Below are positions 17,872 to 27,554 of a stretch of DNA of 64,000 nucleotides, one piece after another; position 1 is the stretch's first letter; each line of letters begins with the position of its first letter. The stretch lies in the NCBI RefSeq assembly GCF_028736115.1, contig NZ_CP117877.1, positions 4,154,001 through 4,218,000 on the forward strand. Reading direction: 5' to 3'. The translations under genes were made by a program, and so were the position numbers. A model generated the notes under the pieces. The model was not told where the DNA came from, did no database searches, and was given only the letters and a program-made list of their open reading frames with translations. The DNA is from Mucilaginibacter sp. KACC 22063 (GTDB lineage: Bacteria; Bacteroidota; Bacteroidia; Sphingobacteriales; Sphingobacteriaceae).

Positions 17872-18456
17872 TTATTTTAATTGATTAGATATTTTTTCAA
17901 AATGTTGTTTAGTAGCAGCCAGTTTAGCTGCGTTCTTTTTGTAAGACCGTGGCCGCAGGAAAAACCAGTTAAAAAACAGGAAACCTGTAGTTACCCCATA
18001 TAGTATTAAAGTCGGCAAAAAGTCGCCTTTAAGCGACTCGTATAGGTAAAGTGACAAGCCTACCGTGTTAAGCGACATCAGGATTACCTGTGTCTTCTTG
18101 TAATAAAAGATCTGGTTTTGCCGTGTTTGCTCTATAAAAGCTACAAACTCCAGGTTGCTGCAATCGTCAAGCTGGTAAAACCGCTTTAACGATTTGATAT
18201 TAGTTGCTGCCAATATTAAGCCCGACACTGCCATTAATGAGCCTCCTATGTAGGTGCTTAACATTTTAAAAGGTGTATGGATCATTATAAAAACCAAGGC
18301 AGCACTAAGCAGCAACGAGACAATGATGATCATCCATTTACTCCTCAGTTTTTGCTTGCGGAACTTTAAGATGATTTGCAGCATCTCTTTTGAAGAAGGC
18401 AGCACATCTGTTTTTGCAGTATGCCATAAGGCTTTCAGATCATCTAAATTGTCCAT
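17872..18456 (-). CDS. Four-helix membrane protein coupled to an ECF sigma gene
   Basis: 194 residues. A soluble N-terminus of about 40 residues (MDNLDDLKALWHTAKTDVLP) precedes four membrane helices (about 42-60, 68-84, 124-140, 149-167). Its start overlaps the sigma-factor stop by 17 bases, which implies translational coupling. Position and topology (cytoplasmic N-terminal stretch plus membrane anchor) suit an anti-sigma factor, but no zinc-finger or RseA-type motif is visible, so this is inference only. Confidence 0.7.
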   Translation of the reverse strand: MDNLDDLKALWHTAKTDVLPSSKEMLQIILKFRKQKLRSKWMIIIVSLLLSAALVFIMIHTPFKMLSTYIGGSLMAVSGLILAATNIKSLKRFYQLDDCSNLEFVAFIEQTRQNQIFYYKKTQVILMSLNTVGLSLYLYESLKGDFLPTLILYGVTTGFLFFNWFFLRPRSYKKNAAKLAATKQHFEKISNQLK

Positions 18457-18919
18457 GTGCTTTAAATTTTAATGCCAGCTTTTCTTTTATGCGGTGGATT
18501 TTCACCCGTACGTTAACCTTGCTAAGGCCCACGATTTCAGCAATATCAGCCTGGGGCAGGCCTTCCAGTTCAAGCGACATAATAATGCGGTCGGCTTCGT
18601 CAAGTTCGGCAATACAGCGGTATAAGAAACTCAGTTTTTCTTCCGGCGATTCTTCGTGTACTTCGGTCAAATTAAAAGGCATTTCTCCGGCAGGCATGCG
18701 TTTGGCTACCTCTAATGCCCGCAAACATTTATTGGTAGCTATCCTGAAAATCCAGGTACTGATGTGAGCCTGATTTTTAAAATCCGACAGGTTTTTCCAT
18801 ACTGATATAAACGTTTCCTGCACCAGGTCTTTGGCATGGTCGGCATCATTAGTATAGCCGAGGCATACCCTAAAAATCTGCGGTGCGTACGTTCTATAGA
18901 TGAGGTCGAAATCTGCCAT
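18440..18919 (-). CDS. RNA polymerase ECF-type sigma factor
   Basis: 159 residues. Region 2 (about 5-75) includes the core-binding and -10 recognition helices (DLVQETFISVWKNLSDFK, TWIFRIATNKCLRAL). Region 4 (about 100-153) ends in a helix-turn-helix (GLPQADIAEIVGLSKVNVRV). There is no region 1.1 or 3, as expected for the ECF class. It heads a three-gene operon with two membrane proteins, one of which may control it. Confidence 0.92.
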   Translation of the reverse strand: MADFDLIYRTYAPQIFRVCLGYTNDADHAKDLVQETFISVWKNLSDFKNQAHISTWIFRIATNKCLRALEVAKRMPAGEMPFNLTEVHEESPEEKLSFLYRCIAELDEADRIIMSLELEGLPQADIAEIVGLSKVNVRVKIHRIKEKLALKFKAHGQFR

Positions 18920-19108
18920 GCTTAAGCTTAAAGCTGAATTTGCCGGGTTAGATACGGGCTATTATCAAATGTTACAACTATTATGCGATTGATAGCTGCT
19001 GATTTTTTGTCAATGAAAGGATCATCAGGGAGCTAAGATAATCCGGCGCAATGCGTTGGCAGTTCCGGCTTTTTTATTTCCTGATCATATATGCCATATA
19101 ACCTGATG

Positions 19109-19825
19109 CTAAAGTCCAAGTTGCTTCATTAGCTGCTCGCGGTAATTACTTCCAATAGGAATTTCCGTGTTTTTTATAAAAATGCGGTTTCCTTCAATAT
19201 GGTCTATTTTCGACTTGTTAATAATAAATGAGCGATGGGTACGAAAAAAAAGTGTTTGGGGTAAAGTTTCTTCAAAGCTGGAAAAAGCCATTTTAGGCAT
19301 TAACGCAGTGCTGGTTGTTACAATTTTGGTGTAATTACCTTGCGCCTCGGCATAAAGCAGCTCATCAAAATGGATCTTATAAATCTTACTATCTGCCTTT
19401 ATAAATAAAAAATCTTCTTTCTTACGCTCCTCTGATATAACTTTAGGATTAAAGGGCGCAGCAGCTTTTAACCTGTCAAGCGCCTTATCTATAGCTATAA
19501 TAAATCGATCAAACGAAAATGGTTTTAATAAATAATCGCATGCCGCCAAATCAAATGCATCAGCGGCAAATTCTTTGTAGGCGGTAGTAAATATAATTTG
19601 AGGTTTATTACGGATGGTTTTTGCGTAGGAGATACCATCCATAACCGGCATATTAATATCCAGGAACAATACATCAACCGGCTGATTTTGCAATATAGCC
19701 CTGGCTTCTAATGCATTACTGCAACAGGCTACTACATGCAGGTAATTCAGATGTTTACAATAATTCTCCAGGATGTCTCTCGCAATCGGCTCATCGTCCA
19801 CCACCAGGCAATTAATCTTATCCAT
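19109..19825 (-). CDS. LytTR-family response regulator
   Basis: 238 residues. The receiver domain (about 4-115) has the acidic pocket DDEP and phosphoacceptor D56 (VLFLDINMP), followed by the K of LLKPFSFDRF. The LytTR DNA-binding domain spans about 140-236 (HFDELLYAEAQGNYTKIVT, FRTHRSFIINKSKIDHIEGN). The start overlaps the 3' end of the sensor kinase gene by 8 bases, so the pair is translationally coupled. Targets are not visible; the outer-membrane receptor gene at 21092 is divergent from the pair and is one candidate. Confidence 0.93.
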   Translation of the reverse strand: MDKINCLVVDDEPIARDILENYCKHLNYLHVVACCSNALEARAILQNQPVDVLFLDINMPVMDGISYAKTIRNKPQIIFTTAYKEFAADAFDLAACDYLLKPFSFDRFIIAIDKALDRLKAAAPFNPKVISEERKKEDFLFIKADSKIYKIHFDELLYAEAQGNYTKIVTTSTALMPKMAFSSFEETLPQTLFFRTHRSFIINKSKIDHIEGNRIFIKNTEIPIGSNYREQLMKQLGL

Positions 19826-20864
19826 TCTTCATTTTCATTTGTAAAGCCACCTTGTAAAACATTTCATCTTTAGTGATCTGTAGCTCATGTGCATTCGGAT
19901 AAAGCAATTCCAGCCGTTTAGTAACATTCTGAAGCCCAAACCCACTACTCTTACTATTAAATAATTCACCAGAGACTTCTTTTTCGCCGTAGGTATTTTT
20001 AACAGAGAACAGTATAGAATTTTCCCATACCCGCAAACTGATATGGATAAAGATCTGCTCGCTGGTAGTATTTTTTGAATGTTTAAAAGCATTTTCTAAA
20101 AACACAATAAACAGCATGGGCGCTATCCGTACCTCCGCATCTACCATCTCTTCAAGATCTGTAGTTAATACCAGCTTATCCCCTATTCTTATCCGCTCAA
20201 ATTCGATGTAATTCTTAATGTAGGCCATTTCATTGGCCAGGGGCACAAAAGTCTCGCTAACATCATAAACCGAGTAGCGTAACAGCTCTGCAAGCTTGAG
20301 CAACAGTGGGGGCACCTTCTGATGGTCAGTAATAGACAAGCCATACATATTGTTAAGCGTATTGAATAAAAAATGCGGGCTTAACTGCGATTGCAGCAGG
20401 TGAAGTTCGCTTTTGTTATGGGCAGCCTGTTTTTGCGCTTCGCTTAACTGGTTCTGTGTAACGGCATGCATTACCTTTAGCAAAGCCCCGGATACTATAC
20501 CAATCATTATTAACGGCACAAAAAACAAGATACCTGTACGATGGCCAAAATCAAAATGAGCATGAAAAAAAAGCCATATACCGGAAATTACCATTACTGT
20601 AACAATGCTTACAAGAAATGAACGCGGCGCAGCAGTTAGATTATTGGCCCAAACCTGCACAACATAACGACCTGCGAAAACAGCCAGTATAAAAAAAATA
20701 CTTATTGATATCGCAACAGCTTCGTGTTCCTGAATGGATATCGAGTCCACGTATGAATCCATTGGAGCAAACAGTAATATACCACCAACTATTGCCAGAT
20801 AGAAGTACAGGTTTTTCCCGAAAAAGCTGGTGCTTGATGATGGCTTCATGTTTATCATATCCAT
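19818..20864 (-). CDS. LytS/YehU-type sensor histidine kinase
   Basis: 348 residues with four transmembrane helices in the first 135 residues and no large sensor domain. The His_kinase domain carries phosphoacceptor H164 in the signature QLSPHFLFNTLNNMYGLS, followed by an HATPase region with FLENAFKHS (N box) and SGFGLQNVTKRL (G box). This is the standard partner of a LytTR regulator. Near-start alternatives exist (Met1, Met3, Met6); the longest is reported. Confidence 0.92.
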   Translation of the reverse strand: MDMINMKPSSSTSFFGKNLYFYLAIVGGILLFAPMDSYVDSISIQEHEAVAISISIFFILAVFAGRYVVQVWANNLTAAPRSFLVSIVTVMVISGIWLFFHAHFDFGHRTGILFFVPLIMIGIVSGALLKVMHAVTQNQLSEAQKQAAHNKSELHLLQSQLSPHFLFNTLNNMYGLSITDHQKVPPLLLKLAELLRYSVYDVSETFVPLANEMAYIKNYIEFERIRIGDKLVLTTDLEEMVDAEVRIAPMLFIVFLENAFKHSKNTTSEQIFIHISLRVWENSILFSVKNTYGEKEVSGELFNSKSSGFGLQNVTKRLELLYPNAHELQITKDEMFYKVALQMKMKNG

Positions 20865-21091
20865 ATTGCTTTAGCATGCAATATTAGCGGCTTGGTGCTG
20901 TGCTATAAAGTATAGTATCTGTATAGCGGTTATCTGTTTACGAACTGCCGTTTTACGATGTCGAATGCTTTAAACACCCTCAAACGACTATTTAACCCCG
21001 TTTAGCCAAGGTACAACATAATTATTTACGGAAGATGTACTCAAAATTAATATTTGCTTCAACAATACTCACTACCTCAACACACCGTATT

Positions 21092-23536
21092 ATGAAAGTC
21101 CTTATCCTTATTTTATCTATCATGGCCTGCGGGTTTATGTGTAAAGCCCAGAAAACTACCTGCACTGTAACCCTGCTCATTAAAGATGCTGGTAACAACG
21201 CCTTGCCTGGGGCTACAGTCCGCATTTATAAAGTGGGTGATTCTGTTGCCGTTAAAGCAGGAAGCACTGATATGGATGGCCAGCTTATATTTAATAATCT
21301 CAGCAATGGTGCTTATTTTTTTAAAGTAAGCGCTATAGGCCAAAACAACTACCAAAGTCCGGCAATACAGTTAAATAAAAACGCTATTACATTGCCACCA
21401 GTTATATTAATACCTGCAAAAAACAGGAATTTGGCCGAAGTGGTAATTAGTGCAAAACGGCCATTGATGCAAACAGAAATTGACCGGACGATTGTGAACG
21501 TAGAATCCATGATTAGCAGTGCAAGCAGCAACAGCTTAGAGGTTTTGGAGAAAACGCCCGGTGTATCGGTTAATGCAAATGGAGAAATTAGTTTAAACGG
21601 CAGATCAGGAGTAATGGTGCTTATTGATGGGCGGCAAACCTACATGTCTGGCCAAAGCCTTACCAATTATCTTAAATCATTACCTGGTGGAGTTTTAGAC
21701 AAGATAGAGCTGATGGATAATCCGCCGGCAAAATATGATGCTTCTGGTAATGCCATTATTAATATTAAATTAAAGAAGAATAGGGCGGGTGGTTTTACAG
21801 GCAGCATTCAAACAGGTTATTCGCAAGGGAAGTACGGCAGAAACAACAACAGTTTGAACCTTAATTACAACCATAAAAAACTAAACGTTTTTGGTAACTT
21901 CTCTTTTAATACAGAAAAGAATTATACCAGGGATGATTATGAAAGAAATTTTTATACGCCCACGTCAGAATTAAACTCCAGAATCAATCTGCACGACAAT
22001 ACCGTTAGCCGGATGTCTGGCACAAACAGCATAATTGGATTGGATTACAACGCATCAGAAAACACCACGTACGGGGCTCAGATTAATTTTAACAGAACTA
22101 CACAACCAAGCGATTACAGCTATTATAATCAAAACTTTAATCCCTTAGTATTGGATAGCATAGGGTCAGGAAGTACGTTTATAAAAGACAAAGCCACCAA
22201 CTGGAGTACAAATGTAAATTATGCACACAAGTACGGTAAAAGCGGACGCGAGCTCACCATTGATGCCAACTATTTAAATTATGATGATAAAAATGAGCAA
22301 TGGCTGGATAACTATACCTACGCACCAACCGGGGAGGTAATAAGTAACAGGAAGTTCTTTTATCACATACCATCTTCCATTCAGGTTTATAATGCAAAAG
22401 CCGATTATGCTATGCCTTTAAAAAATAAACTAAAATTAGAGGGAGGGGTGAAAACCAGCTTTGTTAACAATGATAATATTGCCGATTACTACACTATCAT
22501 TAATCAGGATGCTACAATTGATAACAGCCTTTCCAATCACTTCAAATATTCGGAAAACATTAATGCGGCCTATATCAACGCACAAAAAAGCTGGAAATAC
22601 TTAGCGCTACAGGCTGGGTTGAGGGCTGAAAATACCCATGCCGAAGGCCGGCAGTTGGGCAATGCCGAAGTTGCCGGAACAGAATTCACTAAAGATTATA
22701 CGCGGTTGTTCCCAAGCCTGTTTATTAACTATAAACTGGATACTGTAGGCCGGCAATCATTTAACTTCAGCATATCCCGCCGCATCAACCGGCCCAGTTA
22801 CCAGGTATTAAACCCATTTGTATTTATCCGCGATCAGTATTCTTACACATCTGGCAATCCGCTCTTAACGCCGCAGTATCAATACCGTTATGAAATAAAA
22901 TACCAATACCGGCAGGCCCTGCGGTTAGGGTTAAGCTACAATGATTTCACTGACGTGATTTTTAGAACTACTACAGTAACTGATAACATTTTTATTACCA
23001 AGCCTCAAAATATTGGTAAGGGCTTTATGTACATATTAAATGTAGGATCTTCACTTTCGCCATATAAATGGTGGTATTTTAATTTAGATATGCAAATATT
23101 GCGCATGGGCTTAAACGGGCAGGTAGACGGCGTAACATTAGATGTTAAAAACTCTGTTGTGCGTGGTGGGGTACAAAACCAGTTTAGTATCAGCAAAAGA
23201 TTAAGCGCCGAACTTTTTGGTTATTATATCAGCAGTGATTTAAACGGACAGGCTTATACTCATGCCATGTTTCGCACCAATGCGGCTATACAGTTAAAGA
23301 TTTTAAACAGCAAAGGAAGCATCAGATTTAATGTTGATGACATTTTTCATTCGTGGGTGTATCATAACTACTCTGCAGATTTAAGACAGGCAGCATTTAC
23401 CCAGACTACAGCATCTGATACACGCCGGTTTGGCTTAGCCTTTACCTACAGGTTTGGGAAAGACTTGTTTAAACGCAAAAGAAAATATGATAACAACGGT
23501 TTGGATGACGAAAGAGGCCGTTTACAGCCTAATTAA
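21092..23536 (+). CDS. Outer-membrane beta-barrel receptor (TonB-receptor-like)
   Basis: 814 residues from ATG 21092. This start gives a clean signal peptide (MKVLILILSIMACGFMCKAQ); the upstream frame start at 21035 would add 19 polar residues. A carboxypeptidase-regulatory-like domain (about 24-110) precedes a plug (about 115-225: VVISAKRPLMQTEIDRTIVN, LEVLEKTPGVSVNANGEISL, VMVLIDGRQTYMSG, IELMDNPPAKYDASG). The plug/barrel junction and the rest match the outer-membrane beta-barrel family OMP_b-brl_2 frequently seen in Bacteroidota, distinct from classic SusC. The ligand is unknown. It sits divergently from the LytTR/HisK pair. Confidence 0.88.
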   Translation: MKVLILILSIMACGFMCKAQKTTCTVTLLIKDAGNNALPGATVRIYKVGDSVAVKAGSTDMDGQLIFNNLSNGAYFFKVSAIGQNNYQSPAIQLNKNAITLPPVILIPAKNRNLAEVVISAKRPLMQTEIDRTIVNVESMISSASSNSLEVLEKTPGVSVNANGEISLNGRSGVMVLIDGRQTYMSGQSLTNYLKSLPGGVLDKIELMDNPPAKYDASGNAIINIKLKKNRAGGFTGSIQTGYSQGKYGRNNNSLNLNYNHKKLNVFGNFSFNTEKNYTRDDYERNFYTPTSELNSRINLHDNTVSRMSGTNSIIGLDYNASENTTYGAQINFNRTTQPSDYSYYNQNFNPLVLDSIGSGSTFIKDKATNWSTNVNYAHKYGKSGRELTIDANYLNYDDKNEQWLDNYTYAPTGEVISNRKFFYHIPSSIQVYNAKADYAMPLKNKLKLEGGVKTSFVNNDNIADYYTIINQDATIDNSLSNHFKYSENINAAYINAQKSWKYLALQAGLRAENTHAEGRQLGNAEVAGTEFTKDYTRLFPSLFINYKLDTVGRQSFNFSISRRINRPSYQVLNPFVFIRDQYSYTSGNPLLTPQYQYRYEIKYQYRQALRLGLSYNDFTDVIFRTTTVTDNIFITKPQNIGKGFMYILNVGSSLSPYKWWYFNLDMQILRMGLNGQVDGVTLDVKNSVVRGGVQNQFSISKRLSAELFGYYISSDLNGQAYTHAMFRTNAAIQLKILNSKGSIRFNVDDIFHSWVYHNYSADLRQAAFTQTTASDTRRFGLAFTYRFGKDLFKRKRKYDNNGLDDERGRLQPN

Positions 23537-23600
23537 GGTTTTTGTTTGATTGATTAGGAATAGCAACTGTAGCGTTAATACAACTAATACCCTTTCTAAA

Positions 23601-24565
23601 TCAAAGCTTATTAATTGCTTCAATCAGGCTGCGCATGTCCTGCTGAATCGACCTTACACTTGCCTGAAGCTGGTTATGCATGTCGGCCAGGTGTTGTATA
23701 TCTTCCTCAGAAAAATAACCGCCGGTTTTAAAAAACCTTTGTTCGTCTTCGGTATTGATCTTTTCGTCAAACACAAAAAGCATCCATCTCTTTTTCAAAG
23801 TCTGAACCAGCGAAAACCTGCCCTCATTACTAAAGGCCTTGTCTGTCATCACACTCCACAATGCCGGTGGAAACGCCATATCCGCATTGTTTTCAAACCA
23901 AACATTATCCAAAAGACTTCTGCTTGTTTGTAATTTCACCTTCTTCCCTTTTGGATTTAGCAATACAAAACCCAAACCGGCACCTACTACGCCTCCACTG
24001 ATATTAATTCCCTTATTTAGACTGTTATTTTTTATTAGCGCAGTAGAGATGGTAATAGCTGCTGCCGTAACAATTGAGGCTACTGTTAAACGGGTAGTGG
24101 TACGGCCATTTTATCATGTATAAACCTGGCCAATTGGTCAAACCGCTCCCCATTACAATCCAGTTCAGCAACTACGGCCTCAACCTGGGTATTGAAAAGA
24201 ATAATTTTATCCGTTAATTTTTGCTTAGCGGCTAACTTGTCAGTTGGAGAGGCACTATTTAAATAATCAGCAATTAATGGCGTTAAACCAATCCGGCTTG
24301 CCAGGTTGTAATCATGCGTATTTAGTTTACCGGCAACTATGGGGTTTACAGTGTTGTTTTCATTTCCCGCAAGCGTATCCTCTTGCTGATACTGTACCGC
24401 CGGGGCGCAGTAATCATCGCGCAGGGCATTTACCTTTGAGTTTTCCATTACAGATGAGCAGGACGAAAACAACCCGAAAATTATAGTTAAAGGCATTACC
24501 ATTAGCCAATACCTTGTAGCATTAATTTTAGCTTTCAATAGGCTCATATAAATTTGTATCAGCAA
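23601..24565 (-). pseudogene. Frameshifted lipoprotein/membrane protein gene of unknown function
   Basis: Two frames appear to be halves of one gene. The first (24565 to 24086) starts with a lipoprotein-type signal (LTIIFGLFSSCSS) and has the family-typical VAELDCNGERFDQLARFI near its end. The second frame is open from 24110 to 23601, has no ATG, and continues with a hydrophobic segment (LTVASIVTAAAITIS), a Gly-rich turn and a soluble C-terminus. The join lies at an AAAA run near 24101-24113; one extra A would fuse the frames. I recall intact homologues in Sphingobacteriaceae with this ELDC...LTVASIV order, so a one-base deletion (mutation or assembly error) is likelier than two genes. Function unknown. 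Confidence 0.65.
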
Positions 24566-24607
24566 TTATGATAACCAGCAATTGAATATTTGAGATGCTT
24601 TATATAC

Positions 24608-25231
24608 TTACTGCCATGTCTCCAGTATATGCTTCTTCCATAGCTGAGTCGCATATGTCCTAAACTCTTGCGGCCCCTTTTTTAAAGCTTCATCAACAGT
24701 ATAAGTGCCGCCCTCATATGCTGTAGCCGAGATCTTTACCCTGTTTAAGCCCCGTACGGCATATTTCTTTCCGCCCTCATACATAATGATCTTCATTTCG
24801 CTCGGGCTTACATCACCGTGGCAAACTTTTTTGTACATCAGCCATACCTCTGCTTTTCCATCCTTATTCACATCAGTAACGGCAAAGGTGTTGGGCACAT
24901 AGTTGGCTGCAATATCAACCGGGCAATCATTAACAAAATCATGCACCTGCCAGGTAAGCGTTGGAGTACCGCCTTTAACAAGATAATGATAAGCATACAA
25001 TGCAGCATCCCTGTAATCATCCCCCTCACCGGATTTACTTGGCGTTTCCCCGGTTTCAGTAGTGATCACCATATGCTCGCCATCATTGTCTGTGAACTTA
25101 ACCGCGTTAATCAGTTTACCAGTATATCGAATTGATGCCGGGATACCGGTTTTAGCAAGCTTCATCACTTTAAGTTGGGCGTAACTTAACTGCATCAGCA
25201 GTAGTAAGATAAGAATATATAAGAATTTCAT
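24608..25231 (-). CDS. Secreted protein, M949_RS01915-like
   Basis: 207 residues with a signal peptide (1-18, LSYAQ). The central part has an EF-hand-like, FG-GAP-like turn (VTDVNKDGKAEVWLMYK) followed by VCHGDVSPSEMKIIMYEG. I associate this with the family named after M949_RS01915, linked to surface polysaccharide in Flavobacteriia; the link is from memory and not proved here. No enzyme motif. It is the last backbone gene before the bacteriocin locus. Confidence 0.7.
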   Translation of the reverse strand: MKFLYILILLLLMQLSYAQLKVMKLAKTGIPASIRYTGKLINAVKFTDNDGEHMVITTETGETPSKSGEGDDYRDAALYAYHYLVKGGTPTLTWQVHDFVNDCPVDIAANYVPNTFAVTDVNKDGKAEVWLMYKKVCHGDVSPSEMKIIMYEGGKKYAVRGLNRVKISATAYEGGTYTVDEALKKGPQEFRTYATQLWKKHILETWQ

Positions 25232-25373
25232 GTTTCGGGCAGATTACAGATGATAAAGCTAATCAATACACGCTGAAAAACAATTTGTAATTAAGTAAGA
25301 CGACTAGCTACCTTATGAAAGGTATACGGAGATTATTTCTCATAAATAAGATTGTGTCTAATCTAATACTTAA

Positions 25374-27527
25374 TTATACAGAATGATACCTCCATAGCTT
25401 GGTATAAGCTCCTTCTAGTTTTAGTAAACTTTCGTGAGTGCCTTGTTCAACAAGTTTTCCATCGCTTAAAACAAGAATTTCATCGCAGTTTTTAATAGTA
25501 CTTAATCTATGTGCTATAATAATAATAGTCTTACCTAGCTGTTTAAACCAAGTCAAAGTTGCTTGAACCTTTTGTTCACTAACAGGATCAAGTGAGGATG
25601 TTGCTTCGTCCAAAATAAGTATCTCTGGATTTCTGTACAAAGCTCTGGCGATTGCAATTCTTTGCTTTTGACCACCCGAAAAATTGGTTCCTTGTTCGGT
25701 AACAAAAGAATTAAAACCGTTTGGCATCTTTTCGATAAATTCATCAATTCCTAGATATTTTGATAACATCAGGATTCTTTGCAAATCCGGCTCATATTCT
25801 CCAATTGCAATGTTTTCGATAATTGTTCCAGCAAATAAATCAATTTTTTGAGGTACTACGCTAATAACCTTTCTTAAGCTGTTATTGTTAACAAATCTTA
25901 TGTCTATACCTCCTATCATTATCTTTCCACCAGAAACCGGATGAATATTTTGCATTAAAGACAATAATGTCGACTTTCCGCTACCACTTTCTCCTATAAT
26001 TGCTGTTGTTTGATTCTTTATTATTTTTAAATTCAGGCCATTAAATACCAAAGTCCTAGTGCCATATTTAAATAACACATCAATAAACTGAATGTCTCCA
26101 ATTAGTTTTGGTGTCATTACCGTTAATAAATCAGTGGACGATTCTGTTTCAAGATCAATGATCTCAAATAGTCTGTCAGTTGCAATGAGCGCATCCTGAA
26201 TGCTTTTATTAGCTCCAATCAATGAAATGGCTGGTCCTGTAAAATAGCCAATTAAAGCATAAAATGATAATAGTTCACCTGGTGATAATTCACGCTGAAT
26301 GACAAAATATCCGCCAATCCATAATATTATGATTGTCATAAATTTAGTGGAAAAGTCAGAGAAGTTAGATATCCTTAATCCTTTAACATTACTATCGTAT
26401 ATTGAACGAAGTAAATCAATAAATCTACTTTCTGTTTTTAAAACGGCATGTTCTTCAAGTCCAAAATGCTTTATGGTTGCTGTAGCATTTATGCTCTCAA
26501 CTAATTGAGTCTCTAAGTCAGCGCTATTTTCCATTAATTTACGCTGCAACTTTTTGTTTATATAATTACTAATCAAATATAACGCTACATATACAGGAAC
26601 GATGGAAAGCATTATTAGCGCAAGTTTCCAATAGTAAAAAAACATTATAGAAACCGAAAACCCAACAATTAGCACATTGACAACCATGCCTAACGCAACA
26701 TCATTTATAAAAAATCTTATTTTTACAGCATCATTCACACGGCTAATTATTTCTCCAACACGCATTGTATCATAGAAGCGCTGAGGCAGTTTCAACAAAT
26801 GTTTATAATATCCAAGTATTAATTGCGAATCAATTATCTGCCCAGTTCTTAATCCAATAATGGATTTCACATAGTTTATTATAAATTGAAAAACTATAAT
26901 TACAATCATCCCTATGCTTAACAGATTAAGCAATCTGACATTGTTTTCTACTAAGGCGAAGTCAACAATTTTTTGAACATAGATAGCTGTACTAAGTCCA
27001 AGAACTGTATATAATAATGCCCCAATAAAGGCTTGCAAAATCAAAGATCGATGAGGTTTTAGCAATGTGATGAATCTGCTCATATTAGAATTGCTTTCAG
27101 CCCCTGCTTTGAAAGATTCACTGGGTAAAAGTAGGATAATTACTCCCGTCCATTCTAAACAAAAGTCATGGATACTTTTTTTGTAAATTTGAGCATCGCC
27201 AGGATCCATGTAAACAATGTTTTTTGTATCTACTTTATAGATAACTACATAATGATTCAATCCGCTTTTCAAGTTTAAATGAGCAATTGCAGGAAGAGGA
27301 ATTTTTTCCAAACTATCTCTAACACCTTTTGCTCCTTTGGCTTGAAATCCTAATCTCTCCGCGGCTTCTATCATCCCAAGAACATTAGTCCCTTTTTGAT
27401 CAGTGCCTGCAAATTGCCTTATCCTGCTAATAGGTAATTGAAGTTGATAATATGCAGCAACCGATGCAAGGCAAGCTGCCCCACAATCACTAATGTCTCT
27501 CTGCTTTACTCTAGTTCCTTTTCGCAT
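25374..27527 (-). CDS. C39-peptidase ABC transporter (double-glycine peptide exporter)
   Basis: 717 residues. The N-terminal C39 peptidase domain (1-140) has catalytic C15 (SDCGAACL), H92 (LNHYVVIY) and D108 (YMDPG). A six-helix ABC membrane domain follows (about 160-440). The ATPase domain has Walker A GESGSGKST, signature FSGGQKQR, Walker B ILILDEATSSLD and H-loop AHRLS. Such proteins cleave leaders after Gly-Gly and export the core peptide through a trans-envelope channel with an HlyD-type adaptor. Last gene of the bacteriocin locus; the two precursors with matching GG leaders are at 29554-29935. Confidence 0.95.
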   Translation of the reverse strand: MRKGTRVKQRDISDCGAACLASVAAYYQLQLPISRIRQFAGTDQKGTNVLGMIEAAERLGFQAKGAKGVRDSLEKIPLPAIAHLNLKSGLNHYVVIYKVDTKNIVYMDPGDAQIYKKSIHDFCLEWTGVIILLLPSESFKAGAESNSNMSRFITLLKPHRSLILQAFIGALLYTVLGLSTAIYVQKIVDFALVENNVRLLNLLSIGMIVIIVFQFIINYVKSIIGLRTGQIIDSQLILGYYKHLLKLPQRFYDTMRVGEIISRVNDAVKIRFFINDVALGMVVNVLIVGFSVSIMFFYYWKLALIMLSIVPVYVALYLISNYINKKLQRKLMENSADLETQLVESINATATIKHFGLEEHAVLKTESRFIDLLRSIYDSNVKGLRISNFSDFSTKFMTIIILWIGGYFVIQRELSPGELLSFYALIGYFTGPAISLIGANKSIQDALIATDRLFEIIDLETESSTDLLTVMTPKLIGDIQFIDVLFKYGTRTLVFNGLNLKIIKNQTTAIIGESGSGKSTLLSLMQNIHPVSGGKIMIGGIDIRFVNNNSLRKVISVVPQKIDLFAGTIIENIAIGEYEPDLQRILMLSKYLGIDEFIEKMPNGFNSFVTEQGTNFSGGQKQRIAIARALYRNPEILILDEATSSLDPVSEQKVQATLTWFKQLGKTIIIIAHRLSTIKNCDEILVLSDGKLVEQGTHESLLKLEGAYTKLWRYHSV

Positions 27528-27554
27528 TTTACGCAGCTAATAAGAGGTTCATTT

